From assembly GCF_004298145.1 (NCBI RefSeq), contig NZ_SCRH01000068.1:1-64000 (forward strand): a stretch of DNA of 64,000 bases, in the 5' to 3' direction. The translations under genes were made by a program, and so were the position numbers. The stretch's first letter is position 1, and every line of letters begins with the position of its first letter. The notes below the pieces were generated by a model. The model did no database searches. It had not been told where the DNA came from and saw nothing but the letters and a program-made list of their open reading frames with translations. Below are positions 1-8,365 of the stretch, one piece after another. The stretch is from Mycobacterium sp. (GTDB lineage Bacteria; Actinomycetota; Actinomycetes; Mycobacteriales; Mycobacteriaceae).

Positions 1-129
1 GGCCGCCACTCCCGTCTCCGCCGCGATCTCGTCCCAGGCGGCGGCCGCGGCCATCATCGGCCCCGAGCCCGGACCCGCATACATGCGACCCGAATTGATT
101 TCGGGCGGTAACGCACCGAACTCAAGCAC
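1..129 (-). CDS. PPE family protein, N-terminal 43 residues (cut by window edge)
   Basis: Reading the minus strand from GTG at 129 gives LEFGALPPEINSGRMYAGP and then a run rich in Ala with WDEIA. This is the start of the PPE domain: the PPE motif at residues 8-10, then the Tyr-Ala-Gly-Pro-Gly segment. GTG is preceded by GAGGAGGATAG, a strong ribosome site. The open frame runs off the window. PPE proteins pair with PE proteins and are exported by ESX systems. Position next to a ferredoxin, cyp143 and eccC5 matches the PPE25-type gene of the M. tuberculosis ESX-5 locus, as I remember that locus. The family call is secure; the exact orthologue is not. Confidence 0.9.
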   Translation of the reverse strand, partial: MLEFGALPPEINSGRMYAGPGSGPMMAAAAAWDEIAAETGVAA

Positions 130-627
130 CTATCCTCCTCAGTTGGCCAAGACCGCAGGCGATCTCGGCTGTCACATGGGAATCAGTGGTGGCGGTAATC
201 ACGGCGCTGTAAACGACCCCACCGGTCGATCGCTGCATCAACGGGAGTCCTGCCGGAGGCCCTTGCCCCGCGCCCCGGCCAGCCGGGTCGACCGGCACAC
301 GCTGACCAATGGGCTGCGTCCGGAAAGGTGATCTGCCACCACGCTTCTCGGACATTTGGTCAGAAACGACATGCACCTTGTACCTCGGCCAATCCCCGTT
401 TTCAGCAACCGAGCGACAGCTCCGTATTCCCGAACTGCCGCCCGGGACTGAGATTAGTTCGTCACCGGGCAAACACCGACACGCAAGGGCCACTGTTCAT
501 CAATGGCCAGCCACTGTTCATTCCCGGCCGGCGTCAGTTCATATACGGCAACGGAATGTTCATAAGCCGTTTGCTTGCTGTCGCTCCGTGGCGCCGGCTC
601 TGCGGTGGCCGCCCGTAGGTTGCGCTG
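130..627. other. Non-coding stretch between the PPE start and the ferredoxin stop
   Basis: No convincing gene. Short open frames on both strands lack ribosome sites and recognisable products. It holds the 21-bp-period array at 490-573 and presumably the PPE promoter. Base composition is less GC-rich than the genes on either side. Confidence 0.6.
490..573. repeat. Four-copy 21-bp tandem array built on GTTCAT
   Basis: GTTCAT occurs at 495, 516, 537 and 558, exactly 21 bp apart each time. Copies 1 and 2 share the first 11 bases CCACTGTTCAT and a following GGCC. Copies 3 and 4 have decayed but keep the core. A 21-bp period is two DNA turns, so the cores lie on one face of the helix, as expected for cooperative protein binding. 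Read on the plus strand the array also encodes a seven-residue repeat around Phe-Ile, so a decayed coding repeat is the alternative. It lies 360-445 bp upstream of the PPE start. Confidence 0.75.
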
Positions 628-822
628 TCAGTCCTCTTCGAGAATCAGCGCCATTTCGGGGCAGGACGCGACGCCGTCGCGAGTCAGTTGCTCGTCTTCG
701 GGCCTGACCTCATGCTCCTCGAGGATCGAATAGCCTGACTCGTCAATGGGAAAAAGGTCGGGGTCGACGGCATAACACTGGGCGTGGCCCACGCATTTCG
801 ACTGTTCCAGACGAACCCTCAC
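628..822 (-). CDS. 3Fe-4S type ferredoxin, 64 aa (probable P450 partner)
   Basis: Small ferredoxin of the mycobacterial P450-associated type. Cys-Val-Gly-His-Ala-Gln-Cys near residue 9 and Ser-Cys-Pro near residue 54 form the cluster site; His stands where a 4Fe-4S ferredoxin has Cys, typical of 3Fe-4S members. GTG at 822 is chosen because AGGGAGGAAG sits 6-7 bases upstream; the longer frame to 897 adds Arg-rich residues that do not look like ferredoxin. It is divergent from the P450 gene starting at 1047 and probably passes electrons to it. As I recall it, the M. tuberculosis counterpart is Rv1786, between cyp143 and ppe25. Confidence 0.9.
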   Translation of the reverse strand: MRVRLEQSKCVGHAQCYAVDPDLFPIDESGYSILEEHEVRPEDEQLTRDGVASCPEMALILEED

Positions 823-1046
823 GATGCTTCCTCCCTGGGCGACGCGATACGGCCGCAGTCTTTCCGCAAATCTGCGCGATCGCCGTTCACGGTCCAATAC
901 CCAGATTAGTCGGTCGGTAAAGTGTTGAAGATGTTCGCCATCGAGGCCGGGGGCCGAAAAGCTCGGATGATCTCGGGCGTCCGGGTTCGTGTTCCTTTGC
1001 CCCCATACGATATTGATGCGCCCCAGACGACCGGAGATCGAAGCGC

Positions 1047-2210
1047 ATGAGCGACGACCAAAACGGCACGTTCTTCTTGCCCCGGCTGGAATTCGGCAAG
1101 CTGCCGATGAGCGTGGATCGCGGCCTGGGATGGAAGACGCTGCGCGACGCGGGGCCGGTGGTGTTCATGAACGGCCACTACTACATAACCCGCCGCGAAG
1201 ACGTGCTGGCCGCTCTGCGCAACCCCAAGGTGTTCTCGTCGACGGTGCTTCAGCGCCCCGGCCACCCATTACCGGTGCTGCCGCTGGCTTTCGACCCACC
1301 GCAACACACCCGCTACCGTAAAATCCTGCAGCCGTATTTCAGCCCGCACGCGTTGAGCAAGTCCCGTCCGGTGCTGGAGCGTCACGCCCGTGACATGATC
1401 GCGGCGCTGGCGAGCCGGGGCGCGTGCGAAGCGATGGCGGATCTCGCGAGCCTGTACCCGTTTCAGGTGTTTCTGGACCTCTACGGTCTGCCCCTCGAGG
1501 ATCGCGATCGCCTGATCGATTGGAAAGATTCCGTCGTCGGCGACAAGCCCTTCCTCACCCAGGCCGACATGGAAAAGGCCCAGCAACTGCCGGAATATCT
1601 GATCGACGCTATTGCGCAGCGCCGGCAAAACCCGGGATCGGACATGTTGTCGCAGGTGATGACCGGCGAGGGCAACTTCAGTGACCTCGAGCTGCTCGGC
1701 ATGAGTCACCTGTTGATCCTGGCCGGTCTGGACACGGTGACTGCGGCGATCGGATTTTCGCTGTTCGAATTGGCCCGCAGGCCGCAGCTGCGCAAGGAAC
1801 TTCGCGACAACCCCAAGCAGATCAGGGTTTTCATCGAAGAGATCGTCCGGCTGGAACCGTCGGCGCCGGTGGCGCCCCGGATCACCACCGAGTTCGTCAA
1901 CGTCGGCGGCATGACGTTACCGCCGGGCACCTCGGTGCGGTTGTGCATGGCGGCCGTCAATCGTGACGACAGCGACTCGATGTCGACCAACGAGCTCAAT
2001 ATGGATGGAAAAGTGCACCGGCACTGGGGGTTTGGCGGTGGCCCGCACCGCTGTCTGGGCTCCCATCTGGCTCGCATAGAGCTGACGGTGATCGTCGCCG
2101 AGTGGCTCACTCAGATTCCGGATTTCGAGCTGCCCGCGGACTACTCCCCCGTGATCAATTACCCCTCAAAGAGTTTCGCGCTCAAAGAACTGCCGCTGCG
2201 CTGGGGCTGA
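1047..2210 (+). CDS. cyp143: Cytochrome P450 CYP143 family, 387 aa
   Basis: Haem-thiolate monooxygenase. The haem loop reads FGGGPHRCLGSHLAR with the ligand Cys near residue 336. The I-helix oxygen-binding motif is AGLDTVTAA and the ExxR helix lies around residue 270. It agrees along its length with CYP143A1 (Rv1785c) as I remember it, including the opening Leu-Pro-Arg-Leu-Glu and the ending Leu-Pro-Leu-Arg-Trp. The substrate is unknown. The gene is divergent from the ferredoxin and convergent with eccC5, the same arrangement as in the ESX-5 locus of M. tuberculosis. ATG 1047 has no strong ribosome site. Confidence 0.93.
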   Translation: MSDDQNGTFFLPRLEFGKLPMSVDRGLGWKTLRDAGPVVFMNGHYYITRREDVLAALRNPKVFSSTVLQRPGHPLPVLPLAFDPPQHTRYRKILQPYFSPHALSKSRPVLERHARDMIAALASRGACEAMADLASLYPFQVFLDLYGLPLEDRDRLIDWKDSVVGDKPFLTQADMEKAQQLPEYLIDAIAQRRQNPGSDMLSQVMTGEGNFSDLELLGMSHLLILAGLDTVTAAIGFSLFELARRPQLRKELRDNPKQIRVFIEEIVRLEPSAPVAPRITTEFVNVGGMTLPPGTSVRLCMAAVNRDDSDSMSTNELNMDGKVHRHWGFGGGPHRCLGSHLARIELTVIVAEWLTQIPDFELPADYSPVINYPSKSFALKELPLRWG

Positions 2211-2262
2211 GCCCTGGTGTGACCCAGTCGGCCCCGGCGCAGCGGCTGTACGCCTTTGAGTC

Positions 2263-5200
2263 CTACTTGCGCAGCTCGGTCGCCGCGACCTGAACGAACA
2301 CACCGGTGTCCTCGGCCATCAGCAGGCCTCGACCACGGGGCAGCGGACCACCCTTCATCTTGCCGCGGATGAATCCCTCGTCGGGGTCGGCGTCCATCAC
2401 CAGCAGAGGCGCGTTCGCCTGGGCCAGCGCCCGCAACATCGGATCGCTGCCGGCCGACGACCAACCACCGAACGTGCGCGTGACGAACACGTGCAAGCCG
2501 ACGTCGGCGGCCCGGGTCACCCAGGGCGCGGCCTTGTGCAACGGCGAGTCGAAACCTGCTGGCAGCTGCTGGATGTCGTCGACGATCAAGAAGATCTCCG
2601 GCCCGCTCCACCAGTTCCGCGACAGCAATTCTTCGGCGGACAACCCGGGCGGCGGCTCGCGGCCGGCCAGGACCGCGGCCAGATCGCCCATCATCGCCTG
2701 CACACCGTCGAGGTTGTACGCGAATTTCTCCACGTAATCGGAGCCGAGCGTGGTCAGCAGCTGACGGCGCGGGTCCACCAGCCACACCTGGGCCGAGGGC
2801 TGCCCGGCCGGCGGCGTCGGTGCGCTGGTCGCTCCCGGCGCGTACAGGCGCCCGATTTCTTTCATGATGGTGGCCAGCGTCGTGGTGCGCCCACATTCGC
2901 GACGGCCCGTGACCATCAGGTGTGCGTTCTCGGCGAAGTTGAGATAAACCGGCGACAGGTCCAATTCCGAGATGGCCCAGGCGATTCCGCCGGCACCGAC
3001 ACCCTGGCGGGTGTCTTGGGCGGCAAGCTCGCGAAGCTGTTCCACGCCGAACGTCGCCGGCAACCGGCGCACCGGCGGGGCCTGGCCGCTGGCGATCCGA
3101 CTGACGGCTTCGACGATGCTGTCGGACTCGAACCGGTTGTCAGGCGTGCTGGCCAGCGCCGGCCGGGCGACCAACGTGTGCAGACCGGACTGGGGGTCGG
3201 CATCGAGGCGGACGTAGTTGACCGCGACCATGCCACGACCCGGCTTCACCGGAACATCCTTGGCGAACCGGGAACGCACCAGCTTGGCGTCCTCCACGGC
3301 GGCCAGCCGCAACTCGACGCGGGAGCCGAAGCCGCTGCGCACCGGTGGCCGCAGCTCGGATTCGCGATCGGCGGTGACCACCACGTGCACCCCGAACGAG
3401 GGGCCCTGGTTGATGATCACGTTCACCTGCTCGATCAGCACCTCGTTTTCTTCGGCCAGCGCGCGGTAGTTGTCCACCACCAGGTAGACGTCGCCGAACC
3501 CGTCATCGGGGACCGGGCCGGGCTCATCGCCGAATTTCCGCCGCCGGAACACCTCCATCGAGGCGATCTCGTACTCGAGGAAGGTGCTTTTGCGCTTCCG
3601 CACCAACGCCAGCAACTCGGCCACCGTGCGGCGGACACCGTACGGGTCGGTCGGACCGGCCACCTCACCGACATGGGGCAGACGGGCGACCGTGGTCAGC
3701 GCGGTGCTGCTGTAGGCCAAGCAGTAGAACTGGAGCTGCTCGGGCGTGTGGGTCAGCGCCGCCGAGCAGATCAGCGTCTGCAGCGCCGTGGTTTTGCCCG
3801 AACCACCGGCCCCCAGAATCAGGACGTTGGCACCGGGCCCCGACGTGTCGACCTTCCACGGTGGCTGGTCGTGCTTGAACGGGCGGTCGATGATCCCGAT
3901 CGGGAAGACCAGATCCCGCGCGGTGCCGTAATCCTGCTGCCACGGGTGACCGAGGAACCGGTTGACCAACTCGTCGATGGCGACGGGCTGGTTCAGCGGC
4001 GGCTGCCACAGCCGGTACGGCTGGAAATCGATCTTGCGCAGTTGATCGATGATGACGGTACCGACCTTCGGCGTCCTGATCCCTTCGACGTCCTCGTCCG
4101 GCCCTTCAGCCTCCAACAGCTCGCCGTCGGCGGGAATGGCCGGAACGCTGACATCTGGTCCCCCGACGCTGACCTCCAGCGGGGTGAACGAGTTGGTGAA
4201 CAGCTGCGGACGGACGTAGTCGATGCTGTGCGCCAACGCCGGCGCTACGTCTCCGTCGTCGGTGAGGCCGCGCGGAAAGTAGTCCCGCCAAAGGAATTCG
4301 GCCTGGAACCGGACGACGTCCTCCAGGCTGCGCCGGAAGTAGCCCAGGCCGGCCTTGGCGGGCAGGTTGACCGCGTTCGGCACGCCGGCTGCCTGCGCCG
4401 CGCCGGCGGTACGCGCTTTCAACACCAGCCGGTAACCCATGTTCTCCATGAGCTTTTCGGCGCGGCTTTCGATGGTCTGCGACGCCATCATCAGGTGAAT
4501 CCAGTAGGCGCGGCCCTGACGGCCGATCGAGTCGAGGACGTCGACCGCCGTCGGCATGATGCGGAACCATTCGTAGAACTCGTCGATGACCACCACGAGC
4601 ATCGGCAGTGGTGCCATGTCCTGGCCACGCGCGCGCATCCGGCCGCGTACCGAGTTGTACTCCTTGGCGTCGTCGACACCGGCGCTGTCGCAGATCGCCT
4701 TACGGCGGGCGATTTCGCCCCACAGCGCATCGAGGAAGCGCTCCATCAACGCCTGGTCCTCTTCCAGGTCGGTGATGATCCGGGACACGTGCGGCACCCC
4801 GACGAACGGCTTGACCGCCGACCCACCCTTGAGGTCGGCCAGCACGAACTGCAGTTCCTCCGGCGGGTGGCTGAGCATCAGCGATTCGATCACGGTCCGC
4901 ACCAGGGTCGATTTCCCCGAACCCGTCGTTCCGGACATGACTCCGTGCGGGCCGTCACCGCCCTCGTCCAGCGACTTCATGTCCAGGAACAAAAGCTCGC
5001 CGTTGTCGGAACGAACACCGAACGGGGCCCGCAACCGCGACCTGCCCATCGAGTCGTTGCGACTGCCCCACAGCGACTCGAAGTCGATATGCCCAGGATC
5101 GTCGATTCCGTAGTAGGCCATGATGTCTCGGGCGCCGATGTGCGCCACCCGCTGGCCGATCTCTTCGTAGGCCTCGGCGAGCCGCCAGCGCGCCAGCTTC

Positions 5201-6426
5201 TGCGAGAACTCCTCCGCTTCGGCGATGCTGATGTGGTCGGTGAGAGCGAAGAACCAGGGCTTCTCGTCGATCACCATCCAGGTGTCGCGGTCGCGGGGCA
5301 GCGCCTCGATCACACCCTTCTTGTCGAACCGCAGGGTCCGCTCGGGGACGGCGCTCCACATGGCCGAGCCGGTGAGGTCGAAGAACGTCACCCCGTCGAC
5401 GCCTTCGCCGCTGATCACGTACTCCCATTGGGGGTCAACGGCATCGGCGATGATCACGGTGTGAGGCGTCGGGGTCTGGGCCGACGAACTGGCGTGCCGG
5501 GGGGTGAAAGACCCACGGCCGGCAAACAATTCGGCTTGCTCGGCGGCGAACTCACGCACCGAGCTGTACACCATCCGTGCATTGCCGGCGGCGTCCTGGC
5601 GGCGCGGATCGCCGAAGTGCGGCAGCCATTTCACCCAGTCCCATTCGTCCAAATCGGAACTGACGACGATCATCCGCACGTGGTCGGGTCCGTGGGAGAA
5701 CGCCAGCTGGCAGATGATCGCCCGCATCAATCCCAGGACCGGCTCGCGGTCCCCGGCCAGCGAGTACCAGGGTTCGACCAGCACCGAGATCATCTTGGGC
5801 AGGTTGTACACGACGCTTTGATAGCGCCCGAACTCCTGAAGTGCCTTACCGGTTACCGGCTCGAGTTCGATGTCGGTCGGCATGTTCTGGGGCTCACCCC
5901 AGGTCACCTCGGGACGTGTCATACCGACGCCGACGCGGACGACGCCGAAGTTGAGGTCCTTGCCGTCGGGTTTGCGTTCCCACATCCGCGAAGATCCGAC
6001 CGCGGCCGCCAGCGTGGTGGGCGCCGGGTGGAACCACCGGTAGTTGGCGTCCATGCTGTCGGCCGACTCGTGAGCGGTCTCGCGCAGCATGTCCAGCATC
6101 AACATGAACTGGGCGCGCATCGAGTCCAACTTCGGCCGGCTCATCTGCTGCTGGCCGCCAAATCGGCCGCCGAACATCATCATCGCGACGCCGCCGATCA
6201 TGAAGATCGGGAAGATGGCGCCGGCGCCGCCGAACACATGGGAACCGCTGCCGAAGACCATGGCGATCATGCCGATCAGCAGGCCGATCACCAAGACGCC
6301 GACCACGACGAGCCACCAGGGCTTGCCTTCCGGCGGCGGAATGCTCAGCGGTGTCGGAAGGACGATGTTCTCCGGCTTGATGACCGGGGGCTTCTCCGGC
6401 GTCGGCCGGGCAAATCCACGTTTCAC
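2263..6426 (-). CDS. eccC5: ESX-5 type VII secretion ATPase EccC5, 1387 aa
   Basis: Membrane-anchored FtsK/SpoIIIE-type motor of the ESX-5 secretion system that exports PE and PPE proteins. Two membrane segments lie at about residues 38-90. Three ATPase modules follow: Walker A GTTGSGKST near residue 500 with Walker B ending IDEF; GAGGSGKTT near 874 with a degenerate Val-Asp-Asn; and GRRECGRTT near 1175, where Arg replaces the usual Lys. Degenerate second and third modules are normal for EccC. The length is close to 1391 aa in M. tuberculosis and the sequence agrees closely from memory. The start is GTG, overlapping the eccB5 stop as GTGA, so translation is coupled. Confidence 0.97.
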   Translation of the reverse strand: MKRGFARPTPEKPPVIKPENIVLPTPLSIPPPEGKPWWLVVVGVLVIGLLIGMIAMVFGSGSHVFGGAGAIFPIFMIGGVAMMMFGGRFGGQQQMSRPKLDSMRAQFMLMLDMLRETAHESADSMDANYRWFHPAPTTLAAAVGSSRMWERKPDGKDLNFGVVRVGVGMTRPEVTWGEPQNMPTDIELEPVTGKALQEFGRYQSVVYNLPKMISVLVEPWYSLAGDREPVLGLMRAIICQLAFSHGPDHVRMIVVSSDLDEWDWVKWLPHFGDPRRQDAAGNARMVYSSVREFAAEQAELFAGRGSFTPRHASSSAQTPTPHTVIIADAVDPQWEYVISGEGVDGVTFFDLTGSAMWSAVPERTLRFDKKGVIEALPRDRDTWMVIDEKPWFFALTDHISIAEAEEFSQKLARWRLAEAYEEIGQRVAHIGARDIMAYYGIDDPGHIDFESLWGSRNDSMGRSRLRAPFGVRSDNGELLFLDMKSLDEGGDGPHGVMSGTTGSGKSTLVRTVIESLMLSHPPEELQFVLADLKGGSAVKPFVGVPHVSRIITDLEEDQALMERFLDALWGEIARRKAICDSAGVDDAKEYNSVRGRMRARGQDMAPLPMLVVVIDEFYEWFRIMPTAVDVLDSIGRQGRAYWIHLMMASQTIESRAEKLMENMGYRLVLKARTAGAAQAAGVPNAVNLPAKAGLGYFRRSLEDVVRFQAEFLWRDYFPRGLTDDGDVAPALAHSIDYVRPQLFTNSFTPLEVSVGGPDVSVPAIPADGELLEAEGPDEDVEGIRTPKVGTVIIDQLRKIDFQPYRLWQPPLNQPVAIDELVNRFLGHPWQQDYGTARDLVFPIGIIDRPFKHDQPPWKVDTSGPGANVLILGAGGSGKTTALQTLICSAALTHTPEQLQFYCLAYSSTALTTVARLPHVGEVAGPTDPYGVRRTVAELLALVRKRKSTFLEYEIASMEVFRRRKFGDEPGPVPDDGFGDVYLVVDNYRALAEENEVLIEQVNVIINQGPSFGVHVVVTADRESELRPPVRSGFGSRVELRLAAVEDAKLVRSRFAKDVPVKPGRGMVAVNYVRLDADPQSGLHTLVARPALASTPDNRFESDSIVEAVSRIASGQAPPVRRLPATFGVEQLRELAAQDTRQGVGAGGIAWAISELDLSPVYLNFAENAHLMVTGRRECGRTTTLATIMKEIGRLYAPGATSAPTPPAGQPSAQVWLVDPRRQLLTTLGSDYVEKFAYNLDGVQAMMGDLAAVLAGREPPPGLSAEELLSRNWWSGPEIFLIVDDIQQLPAGFDSPLHKAAPWVTRAADVGLHVFVTRTFGGWSSAGSDPMLRALAQANAPLLVMDADPDEGFIRGKMKGGPLPRGRGLLMAEDTGVFVQVAATELRK

Positions 6427-7940
6427 TTGGGTACCGCCAACTCTCCTGGGGACATATCCATCGGTAGCGTGTCGTGCTGCACCAGCGCATCCGCTCGCGA
6501 CAACGTCGGCCCTTGCGGCAGCAGCCGTAGCGCCACCCAGGGCGCCAGGGCAGGTGTCGTCTTCAGGCCCAACGCTTCTCGTACGTCACGGGTGTCGTCG
6601 ACTCCGAACCGGGCGCCCGCGTCCGTGAGCCACCACAGCGATTCGGTCGTCTTGGCGCCGGGTTCGTTTCCGGTGACGGCCACGAAGTTCGCATAGTCGG
6701 GACCGAAGAACACCTGGTCGGCTACGCGGCCGGTGGTGTCGGCCTTGACCAGCGACACCACCCTGTTGACATCCTTGGTTTCGACCGGAATGGTCGCGCC
6801 GGAGATGACCTGCACGCGTGCCCGGTTTTCACCCGAGGTCTTCTGCCACCACCAGCAGGTCGCCGGATTCTCGCGGATATCCATCACATTCAGCGGTGCA
6901 TCCGGGTAGGAGGACAGGTCCAGCTTGTTGACCACGGGCATCTTCGCCAGCGCGGACGGTTCCACGGTCACCGGTTTGGTGTTGCCCGGCCCGGCGTTTT
7001 GCAGGATCTGGGCCACCAACGGTGGCAGTGTCTGCACACCGTCAGCCAATACCAATGAATACTGTTGCGGCCCACTGATTTGCGGGGTGACGATCACCGT
7101 GCCGATCGGTCCGGGCGCCCCGGGGAACGACGCGCCGGCACCCGCGTTCTCAATCTGCGGCACCGTCAACTCCGGACCCACCGGCAGCGCGTCGTACAGG
7201 GCGCGGCTCATCGGCTTGGCCGTGCTGACCTGCTCCGGGGTCAGCCCCAGCGGCAGGAGCACCGATCGGTTCGCCGCGTCGATGCGAGAGCGGCGTCCGT
7301 CGCGGACCACCCAGGCGTCGCCGCCGTAGTTCAGCACCACCGCGTCCGTCCCGGTCAGCACCCGCCGGTGGTGGCGCAGGTCGGGATTGCCGTCGATGAC
7401 CGTGACCGTCACGCCGGACGGCGCCCCGGAGCCGGTCGAGTTCGACACGGTGTCGCAGACCAACCAGGACGACGCGGCCGGGCTGGTGGGGTGGAAGCTC
7501 GACGGCGCGCCCGGGATGCCCACCATTGGGCCGCGCGGCAGGCTGGTGATTTGGTTGGACTTAACCAGGTGCGGGTTGTCCGGGCGCCCGGTGATCAGGC
7601 GGGCCGAGGCCAGGTTCAGCGCCGGGTACAGCCTCTCGCCCACGCGGACGTATAGCGCGCCGGAGTCGCGGTCGGCGATGATCGGCGAATCCCCGACCTG
7701 GCCCGCCGGGCTGATGAACGAGTACAGCAGCGCGCCCAGGCAGATCACCAGAGCGGCGGACACCGAGGCCACCACGGCCAGGTTCTGACGCCGGCCCGGC
7801 TCGACCTCCATGCGCACCCGCCACCGGGTCAGTGCGATCGCGGTCCGGCGGGCAAGGAACTGATAGCCGGTGACCTGGGTCCGCGTCGACAACCCGAGGC
7901 CGTACCCCGTGCCGCGCTGCCCGCGACTCTCTTCCGCCAC
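6423..7940 (-). CDS. eccB5: ESX-5 type VII secretion component EccB5, 505 aa
   Basis: Core subunit of the ESX-5 inner-membrane complex. A cytosolic N-terminus with TGYQFLARR precedes one membrane helix at about residues 52-73, followed by a large periplasmic domain with one Cys in WLVCDT and one in ATCWWW that could form a disulfide. It agrees along its length with M. tuberculosis EccB5 (506 aa) from memory. Start is GTG at 7940 with GGATGG eight bases upstream. It is the first gene of the minus-strand pair with eccC5 and is divergent from malQ. No eccD, eccE or mycP is in the window, because the locus continues past the left edge. Confidence 0.97.
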   Translation of the reverse strand: MAEESRGQRGTGYGLGLSTRTQVTGYQFLARRTAIALTRWRVRMEVEPGRRQNLAVVASVSAALVICLGALLYSFISPAGQVGDSPIIADRDSGALYVRVGERLYPALNLASARLITGRPDNPHLVKSNQITSLPRGPMVGIPGAPSSFHPTSPAASSWLVCDTVSNSTGSGAPSGVTVTVIDGNPDLRHHRRVLTGTDAVVLNYGGDAWVVRDGRRSRIDAANRSVLLPLGLTPEQVSTAKPMSRALYDALPVGPELTVPQIENAGAGASFPGAPGPIGTVIVTPQISGPQQYSLVLADGVQTLPPLVAQILQNAGPGNTKPVTVEPSALAKMPVVNKLDLSSYPDAPLNVMDIRENPATCWWWQKTSGENRARVQVISGATIPVETKDVNRVVSLVKADTTGRVADQVFFGPDYANFVAVTGNEPGAKTTESLWWLTDAGARFGVDDTRDVREALGLKTTPALAPWVALRLLPQGPTLSRADALVQHDTLPMDMSPGELAVPK

Positions 7941-8365
7941 TAATTCACCATCCGGTCTGCTCGAACGCCTGGATATTTTCTATCGCGCGAATTGTTACGA
8001 CAACCCGTGACAACGGTAAGGCACCTACACGGACCTCGCCATGCGGCGCCGAAGCGCATTCATTTCCACATCTGTTCACGCACCCGAATCCGGCCCGTTC
8101 ACCGTGTTGGAGTCTCCAGCGCGGACGGCCGCGACAGGCGCCACTGAGCTGGCAGTTTCTCTTCCCCCACGGATCAGTTCACCGGATTCTTGTCGGTCCC
8201 CTCCGGGCATCGTAATGGCGCATGGCGCCGGTGTCCTGTTGAGCGTGCGAGCGGGTTACCCACGGGAGATACAAGTGAACGGCAGGCGGCCGTCCAGCAA
8301 AGAAAATGCCAACTCGCGTCGGATCCGAGTCGCCGGTGCGCGAATCCTGGCAGCAAGATGGCGGC
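7941..8365. other. Divergent promoter region between eccB5 and malQ
   Basis: 425 bp without a gene. An AT-richer patch at 7968-8010 probably holds the eccB5 promoter, but I could not pick a convincing -35/-10 pair. The upstream extension of the malQ frame (from 8306) and the reverse frames are not credible as coding sequence. Confidence 0.5.

Noticed and set aside
122..493. Minus-strand 123-codon frame upstream of the PPE gene
   Set aside because: It overlaps the PPE start, has no ribosome site and no recognisable product.
328..618. Plus-strand frame containing a seven-residue Phe-Ile repeat
   Set aside because: Kept only as an alternative explanation of the 21-bp array. There is no ribosome site, the rest of the frame is not protein-like, and decay between copies is not clearly codon-biased.
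2491..6696. A 1401-codon open frame on the plus strand across eccC5 and eccB5
   Set aside because: It is the antisense shadow of eccC5. The translation is Arg/His/Gln-rich without domains, and eccC5 on the other strand is certain.
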